This document shows positions 10,360 to 21,638 of a DNA stretch of 64,000 bases, in pieces (positions within the stretch are counted from its first letter, which is position 1; each line of letters opens with the position of its first letter). The notes beneath the pieces are model-generated. The model did not search any database, was not told where the DNA came from, and saw only the letters and a program-made list of their open reading frames with translations. Source of the DNA: Allomyces macrogynus ATCC 38327 (Eukaryota > Blastocladiomycota > Blastocladiomycetes > Blastocladiales > Blastocladiaceae); the NCBI GenBank assembly GCA_000151295.1, contig GG745330.1, positions 337,225-401,224 of the forward strand. The letters run 5' to 3'. A program made the translations under genes and the position numbers.

Positions 10360-12021
10360 TCAGGTGAGGGGTCCTTCCTTTTCAAAGAAGGCTGCTGCTG
10401 TGCTCAATCCATCCTTATGCAATCCTACACAAAGTATCAGCCAGGCCTCTGTCCCAATCGTATCAACTTTGGCTCAAACTGGTGGAGATGCTCATGTTTT
10501 TGGCATTGGCCTGAGCGCCAAAGATGTGTTTAAGCGTGGTTTGGACTTCAGCTTTGGCCTGGCCACTGGAGATGAAGTCAAACGAGCACAAAGCTGGCCA
10601 AAAAAACGAGCAAAATGACCCTCTGCTGCTGCCCCACTGTATGGTTGGTCGAGTGCCCAAAGGCCAGCTTCAGGTGCAGGTTGGAAGGGACTTGTTGGCT
10701 GTTCAGGCCATTGAGCGGATAGTTTCGCTCAAGAGCCCGTTGGTGGAGAGCATCAGGAACACGAACGCAAACATCGTTGTGCGGAGACTTTGCGCATTGG
10801 TGTGGGCATTGGCGGCAAAGGGCAAGCCTGTGCATTCTGCTGCCGTCATGGTGACGACGATGCAGAGAAGTGATGACAATTCCGACATGGAAAAATACAA
10901 CGTGGTTTTACACCGTATTGAAGGAGGGAGGCTCTGTCAGCTTTCAGTTTCAAGGACGCAGGGGGCCACAGCAATGGTTCCCAAGGGAAGGTTCCCCATG
11001 GGGTCCATCAGGGGTTCCACGGGGTGGGGAAGAACGAGTGCATTGTTATGAATTGACATGACTAGAAATAACACGGTCGACTAGAGCAAGAGGCGAGGGT
11101 CTTCCGGCTCGCAGAAAGAGACCCAACGCCCGCCGCTCTGGATCCTCTGACGGTCATCGACATCGACATCGACTCGATCGACTGCCACTCCCGAGCTCTT
11201 CTCCTCACCATCGACCACCGCGCGTCGCATGCGCCCGCCCGTCCGCATCCCAACCGCCCGACCGTGCGTCGCCTACCCCGTTACGCGTCGACACCGACAT
11301 CTGTTCGTACCTGTCGTGACCGCATTACGCCGTCGCGCGGCAAGGACTGCGCCAGCGCACCCACTCGCTGCCAAGATCGCCATCACCGACCTGGTCGTGC
11401 CGCACTGCGCCACCCGGTCGCTCGCTCCGCCCGTCTCCTCTCGCCAGTTCATTTCTTCTTTGCGCGAGCGACGGCGACAAGCGCTCAAGGGGTATGGACC
11501 TTGTCATTCTTTCTTGAGCAATTCAGTGGGAACCGCGATGTCGGCACGCTTTCCCATGGCGACCATGCCTGGTGAAATGCGGCGGCCAGGCCATGCCAGC
11601 TGAAAACCCGATCACGATGCCCTGTTGCCCGAAACGGACCTTGACCAGAGAAGGACCTGCACGCTTCACTTCGATTAGAACTCGGCACGCGTGTGCATCG
11701 ACATTCCGGTTCCTACAGCAAGGCAAACATCAACGCAATGGATATGGTCACCGTGGAGGGGGGAGGGTGGATCTTTGTTGTTATGGCACTCCTCTTCTTT
11801 TGTTTCATCAATATCTGTGGTTGTAATGACGGCGGGGACTCGTAACACAGGGAGTAATTTTCTCATTTCGCGGCCTTGCGCAGCGTTCAAGCGCTCTTCG
11901 ACCAACGCAAACTATTCGTCAAAAAAATCGGGAATGTACCAAAGCAGACTTGTCGGGTTAAGGTGAGGGGATTCAAAGGGCGCATGCTGCAGGGCACGGT
12001 GCCGGAACGTGGTGCACGAGC
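10360..12021. other. Gene-poor stretch right of the retroelement
   Basis: CpG frequency recovers gradually between 10360 and 10700. An open frame over about 10620-10900 (+) reads partly like protein but matches nothing I know and overlaps equally open frames. From 11060 to 12021 I see no gene. This is probably an eroded repeat edge followed by the 3' flank of the NDH-2 gene. Confidence 0.5.
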
Positions 12022-14012
12022 CTAGTTGATGCGCGACACGTCGCGGCCGAACACGTAGGCGGCAAACCAATAGAGCGGGCTATTGACGGTCATCACGAGC
12101 TTGGTTAGTTTCAAAAAAGCGGGGGGAAATGCAGTGAGATACGTGCATCAGACACTTGTTCCTCCACGACACGGACATTGCTACAAGCGCAGACACAAGG
12201 GAAGGTGAGGATCGGGTCTCATGATCAATCTAGCGCGAGAACCCGCACAAAGGTAGCTGCTCCTCCAGAAAATCCACGCAGAGTATCCGCTGGGCTTGAT
12301 GTCGTTGGGCATGTCGACGACGGCGCGCCATCCGCCGACGTAGGCCTGTGTTTCCGGAAGGGAGGAGGGGTGGACATGGTTACTTGCAAGCAAATTGTGC
12401 AACCAGCCGGGTGTGCGCGTGCGTACCATGGACCCGAGATGCCGGTACGCAAATGGCACAATGGTCCTTTCGTCGGTCTTGTTGAGCTGCTTGCCGAGGT
12501 AGAGCGCCTTTTGGTTCGCGACCTGCGCGGTCGCCGGCAAACCGTAATCTAGGGTGGTGGAGAAGCGCAGACACGATGAGCGAAGGTTATTCTGTTGACA
12601 TCCAACCAGGACCCAGAACGTACCGCTGATCGTCGCGCAATCGCCCAGCGCGTAGACGTTCTCCATGGGCTCCCCCTGCGGATCCAGTACGCGCAGCCTG
12701 CGGTCCGTGACAATCCGGTGCGCACCGCGCGGATCGGGCGCGACGCGGCCGCGCAGTCCACGCACGAGCTCCGTCTGTGTGATCCCCGTCGCCCACACGA
12801 GCAACCCGTACGGCACCTCCTCGCCATCGTTCAAGACAATCTTGTCCTTTTCCACGTTGCGCACCTGCGTGCCGGTGCGAATCTGCACGCCGGACCGCAC
12901 AAACCGCTTGGTCGCGTACTCGGCGAGCTTGGCATCGAATGCGCCCAAGATGCGCGGCGCGACATCGTAGAGCGTCATGCGCACGCGCGGCATCAACTGT
13001 GGGTAGAGCCGGGCCAGGTCCTCGGTAATGAAGTCGTGCAGCTCAGCCGAAAACTCCACGCCCGTGGGGCCACCGCCGACTGTCTGGAAGTGCAGCAGCC
13101 GGTCAATCTCGTCGTGCGTGACGTGCGGCTGGCTCGCGTGCTCAAAGCACTCGATGACGCGAGCGCGAATCTTGCGCGCGTCGGAAATGTCCTTGAGAAA
13201 GAGTGCGTGCTCGCGGACGCCGGGAACGTTGAACGTGTTGGTCGATGCGCCGGGTGCGATCACGAGAGCGTCGTAGTCGAGCGTGAGCGTGTCGTGCGAG
13301 TCCTCGAGGTTGGTCGTGCAGGTGATTTGGCGCTTGTCAAAGTCGATGTTGGTGCAGTGCGCCTGCAGGAACTGCATCGGCTTGTTGAATTGACGCACGG
13401 GCTCCATGATCGCACGGAACTCGAGCGTGCCGACCGACGACCTGGAGTGTGGGGAGTGCGACGAGCGGTGGTCAGCGGGTGGATGAACGAAGTCGCGCGG
13501 AATTACGTGACGCGAACGGACCCGGCGAGGAGGGGCGTGAAGACAAAGTAGTTGCGCGGCGACACGCAAAACACTGGCACCAAGAAACGGTCCATAATCA
13601 GTCGCACAAGCTGGAAGAACATGATCAACGTCGACGCAAAAACAATCATGCTCGTCACAACCCCGAGTCTAACGCATACCGTCGAACTGGTTCGTATCAA
13701 TCTGGCGCAAGAGCTTGTACCCCGCCCACCCGCTACCGATGATGACAAGGCGACCTGGTGATCGGCTTGCTGGTCAGTCTCGCTGATCACAACTCATTCA
13801 TTGCTGCATGGAAAAAACAGACCCTTGGGCTTGGTCACAGTGGTCGCCATGGTCCGGCGCGTCGGCACGGCGTCCGCAACGGATGCAGGCACCACAACGC
13901 CAACAGCAGGGCGGCGCGCACGAGCAAGCGCAGCCATCGTAATTGCAGCGTGGGAGCCCGCGGGCCGGCTGGTCGCGAGCACGCGGTAGGTGGACATGGT
14001 GGTTGACAACAT
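12022..14012 (-). CDS. Type-II (alternative) NADH dehydrogenase, mitochondrial
   Basis: Eight exons: 14012-13823, 13754-13680, 13573-13522, 13441-12624, 12548-12427, 12345-12249, 12180-12143 and 12099-12022. They total 1470 nt, an intact 489-aa frame. NDH-2 enzymes oxidise NADH and reduce ubiquinone without pumping protons, at one face of the inner mitochondrial membrane. Residues 1-60 form an Arg/Ala-rich presequence. The first Rossmann motif is LVIIGSGWAGYKLL, followed by SPRNYFVFTPLL. The second nucleotide site is TVGGGPTGVEFSAEL, and the C-terminal FAD/quinone region includes YALGDCATI and the conserved tail GRDVSRIN. Seven introns of 68-106 bp are each supported by restoration of conserved motifs. 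I see no EF-hand. It could be the external or the internal form; the sequence does not decide. It is adjacent to, and downstream of, the AP-3 beta gene on the same strand. Confidence 0.93.
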
Positions 14013-14523
14013 GGTCGTAGACGTGCAGCTCTTGGGTGTTCGAGAGAGAGGGGGGGAACGAGAGCGGGTGCGGTTTTTTTGGCGGGAAGGGATGGTCCGT
14101 GGATCTGGCTGGTTGTGATCCGCTGTTGCGGGGCAGTCACGGTGGCGGCCTGGGGTATCAACAAAGCTGACCGTCACTTCCGTTTGGTGAAGCGGTGCGC
14201 TCGGTCCGTCGGACGGCGGCAAGGGGTATCGAGGCGAGGCAGCTTGGCGCGTTGCAGCGTGCTGGCACGCCGGCTTGTTGGTGGTGCGGATGGATCGAAG
14301 CGAACGACGTTGACGGGACAGAGCCGGCGGCCCAGCCCGACAGCAGGCCGCGCCTTGGGACCTGGTCTGCCGTCCATCACGCGACCGCGTCGCGCTGCGA
14401 GTGCCTGGCCACCCACCAACAATGACAACACCAACAACAACAAACTCGACCATGCTCACGATCTCGCTCTCTCCTGAAGCGATTGCTCGGCCAATATCGT
14501 TCTACTCGCTCGCGATATGCGCG

Positions 14524-17346
14524 CTACTGCCATACATTGTGCCCTGGAACCTGCAGGTCCGGCGCCACCGGCGACTGCACCTGCGACCGCGTCCCAAACA
14601 CTGGATGTGTCGCGAACCCAGGCAGCGCCGGCTCGTCCTCGTCCTCGTCTTCGCTGCTCTCCTCCTCGTCATCACTCCCCTCCTCGTCGTCATCTCCGCC
14701 GCCACCCCCGTTCGCGGCAGCTCCGCCCTCCTCATCCTCATCCTCCTGCTCCTGCAGCATCATCTTCTCCAGCTGCCGCTGCCACTCGGCCTCGGCATCG
14801 CCCGCCACTCCGTCCTCCTCGTCGTCCTCGTCGTCCTCATCCTCAGACGACGACTCGTTGAAGAACTCATCGAGCGTCTGCTTGGGCTTGCCGCCGACCT
14901 TGGCCGCAACCACCGGCCGAGCCGGCACCACGACCGGTCCCGGGGGGCGCTGCATCCCCGCCGTCACGACCGACACTGCCGCCGTCGTTGCAAGCGGCAC
15001 GTTGCGCACCGTCACCGGCGCGATCCGACCCGCCGATCCGGTCTCGACCGCGGGCGACGCCGGCAACGGCGTGCGCGCTGAGGCCGGCACGATTTCGACT
15101 GGCCGCCACGGACCGAGGACTGCGGCCGTGGCCGCGGCAGCAGCCGTTGCGCGGGAGCCAGGGACGTCGATCCGCGACGGTTGAGTTGGAGCAGATTCGG
15201 TGAGCGGTGGTGGTGGACCAAACACGAGGTCGCGCGCAGTGCGCGCGAGGTGCCGGCTCGTCGCGATTCGGCGCAAGTGCCGCGCGGCGTCGCGCACATC
15301 AACCGACGCGTCGTACCGCGCAAGCGTGGCAATATACTCGACGAGCGGCGCGACCGTCGGGTGCAGGGCCGGTACGGGTGACGGCGCGGTAGGTTGCGTG
15401 ATCGAGTCGGACTTGGCAGCGTCGGACGATGCAGCCCCATTCACTGGCGACTCAGCGGTCAACACTGGCGTCGTTGTGCCCGCAGACAGCGCCTTGACCG
15501 CGAGCGCGAGCGTCGCCAGCTTGACCACCTCCTGGTCCTTGGTAAACGACTTGGCGCGCATCCTGAGTACGTCTGGCAGCGCCGCCTGGACGAGCGGTGC
15601 GTCCAGGTGCTGCGCCATCAAATAGGCAATCGTGACGCGCGCCGTCGGGTGCGTGGCCGCCGGCTCCATGCGCACGACCGCACGCAGCAGTCGGACGCGG
15701 TGCGCCGCGTCGGTCCCCGGATCCATCAACAATGCACGCACGGCGGCCACGGCCTCAGCGACCACCCGCGGATTCGGGTGCGCAAGCAAGTCGAGCACGA
15801 CCGGGTGGACGAGCGGGCGCCACCGCTTGTCGCGGGCGAGGTGCGCGACAACGGCCGCGGCGAACCGGGACTCGGTCGCGTACAGCGCGTGCCGCAGTTC
15901 AGCGACGGTCCATGCGCCCATGGGCGTCGTCGGGTCGGCGATTTGTGCGAGAATCGCGAGCTTCAGCCGCGCGACGACGGGTGCGTCGGTGGCCTGGGCG
16001 AGAAAGCGCGCCGCGTGCGCGCGCCACTCGTCCGGCCGGTGCTGCACGTACTGGTGCACGAGGTGCAGTGCAGCGTGCTGGTGCGGCGGGTGTTCGAGGA
16101 GAGTTTGCAGGGCTTGCACGGTCGGGGCGCGGTAGGTTGGCGGTGCGGTTTCCATGAGCACGCGCGCGCACCAGTATTGGACGACGGGGGAGCCGGCGGC
16201 CGCAGAGGCGCTCGAGATGAGCAGGGCCACGGCTTGCCAGAGCTGCTCGAGGTCTGGGTCGGGCGCGTCGGCGTCCTTGCCGAAATCGGGCGATTTGCGC
16301 GCGATATCGCTGTTTCCAGCCAGCATCTGAGAGCGGGACAGCGTGAGTTCTCCCTTCAAACTCACCAACGTGAGGATGGCCAGGAAATGTCACGTACAAG
16401 CGTGCTTGGTGGAGCCATGAACGCCTTGACGTAGCGCAGCAGAATCTGCAGCACCCCGGGCAAGACGCTATCGTTCATGGCGCTCATTTTATGGACGAGC
16501 GCACGGTAACGCTGGTGTAATACCGCGAGCCGGTCGCGGTCCTGCTTTCCGGGCCACTGGTCGAGCACGGCCACCGTCGCGCCCACAACATTCTCATCGC
16601 GATCACCCAACAGCACGCCCACCAGGTCTGTGAGCACGTCCTCGTCGAGCAGCGGCGCGACCTGTGCGAGCGATGACGCCGCGGTCGCGCGCACGTGCGG
16701 CGAGATGTCCTTGGTCGCTGTGTAGAGCGCCGAGACGATCAGCGGGACAACAGTCGCGACATGGATCGACGCGAGCGTGCGCAGACTCAGCACGCGCGTC
16801 GTAAAGTTTGGGTCGGCGAGGTCGCGCTGCAGGGCGTTGATGGCGAGCAGCGCGAGTTCCGGGTTGCGCGGCGCGTAGACGGCTACGTAGGCGTACACGA
16901 GGCGTCGGATCTGGATTGCAGCGGCAGTGGTGGATCAGCAACGTGCGCGTGCGCCGGACGAGCGCGTGCTGCAGACGGACCTCGACGTTCGGGTGGATTG
17001 CGTTCTTGACGACGGCAGCAAAGTACTCGGTCGCGTCCTCGCCGTGGTGCACCAGCTACTCCAAAGCAAGACCACGGTCAGGATCACTTATCCTGCTGTC
17101 GAACCCAACGCAATAAAGGTCATAAATTACCTGCAGCACGTTCTTGAGCCCTTCCAGTTTTTCGACGTCAAACTTGGAATCGAGCAGAGTGACTGTACGC
17201 TCTGGCCCCAGGCTCTGGTCGCGGCCCACGAGTGCCGCCGCGCGCGCGACCGACGCGGGTAGCGTGAGCTCTCGCGCACGATCCATGGCGCCTGCCGAGA
17301 GCCTGGCGGCGCCATGGACCACGGACGCGAACAGCGAGCTCGCCAT
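14524..17346 (-). CDS. AP-3 adaptor complex beta subunit
   Basis: Four exons, 17346-17131, 17055-16981, 16910-16398 and 16326-14524, all in phase 0, give 868 aa. AP-3 sorts cargo from Golgi/endosomes to the vacuole. The adaptin N-terminal HEAT-type solenoid is clear (LLDSKFDVEKLEGLKNVLQ, YFAAVVKNAIHPNVE, VAVYAPRNPELALLAINALQ) and runs to about residue 640. A hinge then follows with an Asp/Glu/Ser-rich tract (FFNESSSEDEDDEDDEED and another acidic block), as in AP3B proteins of animals and fungi. Three introns of 70-75 bp restore conserved helices. The ear domain beyond the acidic region is short or absent, so the protein resembles yeast Apl6 in length more than human AP3B1. The C-terminal codons end only 512 bp from the start of the NDH-2 gene. 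Confidence 0.9.
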
Positions 17347-17681
17347 GGTCGGATTCGAGGTCCACGTCGTTGATGGTTGTTGAAGGATTGAGTCGGCGCG
17401 GCAATCCGTTTGGCCGCGAAGAAAACTGCTGAAGCGTCTTTTGCAGCGAGTTGTGCGTATCCGGCGAGAGGATGAGAGGGTGGGTCGCGTTTCTCGAAGT
17501 TGATGGTTGCAGCTGACGACGGGTTGTTGAGTCGTGAAGGAAGTCCTAAGCTGCATGCTCACAGACTTGGCCCTGATCACGAAGTGACCCTTGCCACCTG
17601 GGGCCGCAGAAGCTGCCGAGGAAGAATGACAGGGCGACCAAAGCAGAAACCAACCAAACCGATTCCGTGCTTTCTCCAACG

Positions 17682-19267
17682 CTACGCCATGACGCTCACG
17701 GGCGCTGTGCCGCGCGCCATAATCTGGACCCCTTCCAGCACGAGCCGCGCAAGCTGCAGCTCCTCGTCGGCGCCCTGCGTGAGCGCGACATCCACGCGTG
17801 CAAACGCCTGCACGATCTTGGCCTTGGCAATCGCCGACGGCCACACCAACTGCCCACCAGCGTCGGTGACCACAACACCATACAGCTGCGTGATGACCTG
17901 TCGCGCCGCAAACCCCTGGGCGACCACGTCGGCAACCACGGCCATGACTTGCTGGTACGTCGGCGTGGGCGCTGCGCGCCACAGGTCCCACACGGTGGTC
18001 AGCACGTCGGGTGGGACAACACCGGCGATGTCGCGGATCATGGCGGCCGAGACGCGAGTCGGGATGGTGGAGAGGGTCGTGCCCGCATTGGGCCGTGCAA
18101 CGAGCCGGCTCGCGGACTGCAGATACATGGTGGCCTTGCGCAGATCGCCCTCGGAGACGGAGATGATGGCGTCGAGGGCCTAGGGAGTGGAAGAAATGGG
18201 TTTAGAGTTATGACAGCAGAGCAAGTACCGTGGAGCATGGACATACATCGTCCTCGAGCCCAACACCCTCGGCGTCAGCAATATGCTGCAGCCGCTGCTT
18301 GATCTCGGGCGCCTCGAGCGCCGTAAACCGGAACTTGGCGCACCGCGACGCGAGCGGCTCAATGATCCTATCGCGCAGCACTCGCTCGTGTCAGTCCTTG
18401 ACGAGACCCTCCCGCATTTCACAAATACACGCACCGCGTCACGTAGTTGCAAATAAGGCAGAACCGCGTAACCTTGGAGTAGTTTTCCATAACGCGGCGC
18501 AGCGCGGCCTGCGCGTCAGCCGTCATCGAGTCGGCCTCGTCAAGCACAATGATCTTGTAGGGTGGAGTCGGGTACTGGTTGTCGGCCGCGGTCGGCGCAA
18601 CAAGCGTGCGCGCAAAGTTTTTCACTTTTTCGCGGACCACGGCAATACCGCGCTCGTCGGACGCGTTGAGCTCGAGCACGCGTGCGCGATACACGTCGGG
18701 ACTGGACGGTGGGGGAGCACGACGAGAGCGTGAGGGGGGAGTGATCCGCGGTTCGTCGAAATGGAGGGGGTAGGCGCACCCGTAGAGCTCCTTGGCCAGC
18801 GCCAAAATGGTACTCGTCTTGCCCGTTCCTGGGAGCCAGATCGGGACTGGTCAGAGACCCTTCAGCGTGCAGTACGAGGCGGCATAGCAAACGAACCTGG
18901 CGGCCCGTAGAACAGCAGATGCGGGAGCTATCACGGCGGATCAGCAACACGCTTCGACGAATCATGGCTGGTTTGCAAAGAGGCGGCGTACGTTTTGCGT
19001 CTCGATGGCACGGCGGAGCACCTGGACGACTTGCGCCTGCGACGTGATATCGTTGATGGATTTCGGGCGACTGAATCGACGGGGAGCGGCCGAGAGTCAG
19101 TGATCCTGAATCAGGCTTGCAAAATTTTCCCATGATGAGCTGGAAGAGGCCTACTATTTCTCGACCCATGGTTGCAGAGCCGCCGAGGCTGCATTGTTGG
19201 CCGACGGGTCCTTAGCGGCGCTCGCAGCAGCGCTCCTGGCCTTGAGGTTGAAGAAATTTGCTGCCAT
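17682..19267 (-). CDS. RFC2: Replication factor C subunit (yeast Rfc2 / human RFC4 orthologue)
   Basis: Seven exons, 19267-19155, 19070-18992, 18927-18897, 18828-18780, 18701-18435, 18367-18247 and 18179-17682, total 1158 nt (385 aa). RFC is the pentameric clamp loader that opens PCNA at primer-template junctions. The order of motifs is complete: PWVEKYRPKSIND, Walker A GPPGTGKTS (split by an intron), [11 protein letters not shown], Walker [11 protein letters not shown], sensor [18 protein letters not shown] with the SRC motif, and [19 protein letters not shown] with LNASDERGI and the GVVP segment after DIA places it with yeast Rfc2/human RFC4 rather than the other small subunits. Six introns, several phase 1 or 2, and exons as short as 31 nt are seen. 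The C-terminal collar domain is full length. Confidence 0.93.
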
Positions 19268-19668
19268 GATCGGTGCTCGAGCCCAATGCGGGCAGTTGCT
19301 GGTCGTGGATGGCGACGGGGGGTAGTCACGTCTTGCTCGCCAGCGAGACACTGGTGGTCGCGCCGGGTGAGATCGTTTGACTTGGATCCGTGATCGCGAG
19401 TGGGAGTCACTTTGGTCCACGGCCGGCGATGCGCGGCCGCTCCGTCCATGACCGACCCGCGCCACACGCCCAGAAATTCGAAACTCACAAATGATCATGT
19501 TGATGATGATGGTTGCAATGGGGATATCACTGTCTCTCTCTCTGACATCCGCCGCGCGGCGCTGCTCTGTCCGCTCGGCGCATCCTCTTGCCGGCCGACG
19601 GCCGCGCGCAAATGGTCCCGCCCGCCGCCGCCGTCCAGCCGCGCTCGGACTCGTTCTTGACCTGGTCC

Positions 19669-19957
19669 TCACATCTGCATCGACACCTCGGCGTCGCCCG
19701 CGCGCACCTTGTCGGACGCCTCGTCCATCAAATCATTGATCGACTCGCCCATGACCGCGTGCACGCGGCCGTCGCCGTCTTTCACGAGCAGGGCCGGATC
19801 GACCTTGAGCGGTTCCTTGAGCTGCGGCGCCTCGAGAATTGTGCCGCGCAACTTGTCCTCGACCTCGTCCATCAAGTCGTTGATCGAGAGCCCGAGGCTG
19901 CCTCCGCCTATTTTTACTCCGTTACTCTCGTCGTCTCTCTTTTTTTTCACTTTCTGT
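19669..19957 (-). CDS. Unknown protein, C-terminal fragment next to assembly gap
   Basis: The frame runs out of the N gap and stops at 19669. It contains two copies of SINDLMDE followed by an acidic/basic DK motif, 48 codons apart, separated by a segment with LKEPLKVDPALLVKDGDGR. At DNA level the repeat TCGTCCATCAARTC recurs 144 bp apart (19721 and 19865). No family is recognised. The 5' part is lost in the gap, and an intron may lie close to its edge. The 3' end is about 400 bp upstream of the RFC2 start codon, on the same strand. Confidence 0.45.
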
Positions 19958-20867
19958 NNNNNNNNNNNNNNNNNNNNNNNNNNNNNNNNNNNNNNNNNNN
20001 NNNNNNNNNNNNNNNNNNNNNNNNNNNNNNNNNNNNNNNNNNNNNNNNNNNNNNNNNNNNNNNNNNNNNNNNNNNNNNNNNNNNNNNNNNNNNNNNNNNN
20101 NNNNNNNNNNNNNNNNNNNNNNNNNNNNNNNNNNNNNNNNNNNNNNNNNNNNNNNNNNNNNNNNNNNNNNNNNNNNNNNNNNNNNNNNNNNNNNNNNNNN
20201 NNNNNNNNNNNNNNNNNNNNNNNNNNNNNNNNNNNNNNNNNNNNNNNNNNNNNNNNNNNNNNNNNNNNNNNNNNNNNNNNNNNNNNNNNNNNNNNNNNNN
20301 NNNNNNNNNNNNNNNNNNNNNNNNNNNNNNNNNNNNNNNNNNNNNNNNNNNNNNNNNNNNNNNNNNNNNNNNNNNNNNNNNNNNNNNNNNNNNNNNNNNN
20401 NNNNNNNNNNNNNNNNNNNNNNNNNNNNNNNNNNNNNNNNNNNNNNNNNNNNNNNNNNNNNNNNNNNNNNNNNNNNNNNNNNNNNNNNNNNNNNNNNNNN
20501 NNNNNNNNNNNNNNNNNNNNNNNNNNNNNNNNNNNNNNNNNNNNNNNNNNNNNNNNNNNNNNNNNNNNNNNNNNNNNNNNNNNNNNNNNNNNNNNNNNNN
20601 NNNNNNNNNNNNNNNNNNNNNNNNNNNNNNNNNNNNNNNNNNNNNNNNNNNNNNNNNNNNNNNNNNNNNNNNNNNNNNNNNNNNNNNNNNNNNNNNNNNN
20701 NNNNNNNNNNNNNNNNNNNNNNNNNNNNNNNNNNNNNNNNNNNNNNNNNNNNNNNNNNNNNNNNNNNNNNNNNNNNNNNNNNNNNNNNNNNNNNNNNNNN
20801 NNNNNNNNNNNNNNNNNNNNNNNNNNNNNNNNNNNNNNNNNNNNNNNNNNNNNNNNNNNNNNNNNNN
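19958..20867. other. Assembly gap (910 N)
   Basis: A run of 910 undetermined bases. Reading frames that appear to cross it are artefacts. Confidence 1.
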
Positions 20868-21638
20868 GGCAAAACGGCGGCGCGTTGCAGTCCCGCGCGG
20901 CGGCGGCGGCCGCCGCGGCCGGCGGGCAAGCGCCTTGCAACCGAGGTAACCGCGGCAGGGCCGACGCGGGTGGTTGGAAGCAGTGGCGCGGAGCCATGGT
21001 GGGGGGATTCCGGATTTTATTGGGGTTGGTGGGGCCCCGGTGGGTCGTGTTCCCGATTGCCAGGAGAAGGAAGAAGTGGGTCCGTGCCGGGGGTCGGGGC
21101 CCCGGAGGACGCCCTTCCGGCGCACCGACGGCAAACGCGTCGGCGACCACCGGCGGCGCGTCGTGAACCGCGGCCTGATCGCGGGCCAAGCCGCTGGAGC
21201 GTGCCTGGTGCACAAGCAAGTTGCTGGTGCACCAGCGACCACGCCGTCCTCCCCTCTTCGAGGCCTGAACGCGCCGCGATCACGCGCTCGACGAAGCCCA
21301 AAGGATGATCCCCCAGCTTCGCGTGCGCACAGGCTGTTTCTAGCGCGCGTTTGTTCGCCGCGACACCAAAAGAACGCAGAGGCGAAACAAGGGGCGAAAC
21401 GCCTTCGAAAGGGATGCAAGCGTGGCGAACCTGGGGCAGGCGGGGGCTTCTTGTGCCACACACGTGCTCAAGGTCGCCCAGGCATGCAGAGACTCACCCC
21501 AGCGTCTGCCGCCGTCTTGCCGCGGATCTCCAGTCTGCACCTTGCTGCTCCAGCCCGTCTCTCGCTCTTCTCTCTTGTCGACGACGATCTCTGGTGCCGA
21601 CCGAGCATCCGACCAGCCGAGCACCGTTACCCACCACG
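20868..21638. other. GC-rich non-coding stretch between the gap and the kinase gene
   Basis: Very GC-rich sequence right of the gap with several open frames but no recognisable protein motif. The last few hundred bases should include the promoter and leader of the kinase gene at 21639. Confidence 0.5.

Larger units (their letters stand above)
5340..10360 (+). mobile_element. Degenerate Ty3/gypsy LTR-type retrotransposon (internal region, LTRs not found)
   Basis: About 5 kb with gag zinc knuckle, protease, reverse transcriptase, RNase H and integrase remnants in that order on the + strand, which is the Ty3/gypsy (Metaviridae) order. Every domain is broken by stop codons or frame changes, and the key catalytic residues are altered. 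Composition differs sharply from the host: 6541-7140 contains only three CpG, against about eight CpG in a single 60-bp line of the TBC-TLDc gene. CA and TG are abundant and TA is rare, the pattern of deamination of methylated CpG rather than classic RIP. I found no LTR pair, so the ends are set by composition and by the last recognisable domain. The gag part is short, so the element is probably also truncated on the left. Confidence 0.85.

Noticed and set aside
5340..10360. Classic RIP as the cause of retroelement decay
   Set aside because: RIP converts mainly CpA to TpA and would raise TpA. Here CpA and TpG are abundant and only CpG is missing.
10524..11051. 175-codon plus-strand frame right of the retroelement
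   Set aside because: A middle segment looks partly coding, but both ends do not, and an equally open frame exists on the other strand; there is not enough to call a gene.
19588..21461. Long frames crossing the assembly gap
   Set aside because: They are open only because N positions give no stop codons.
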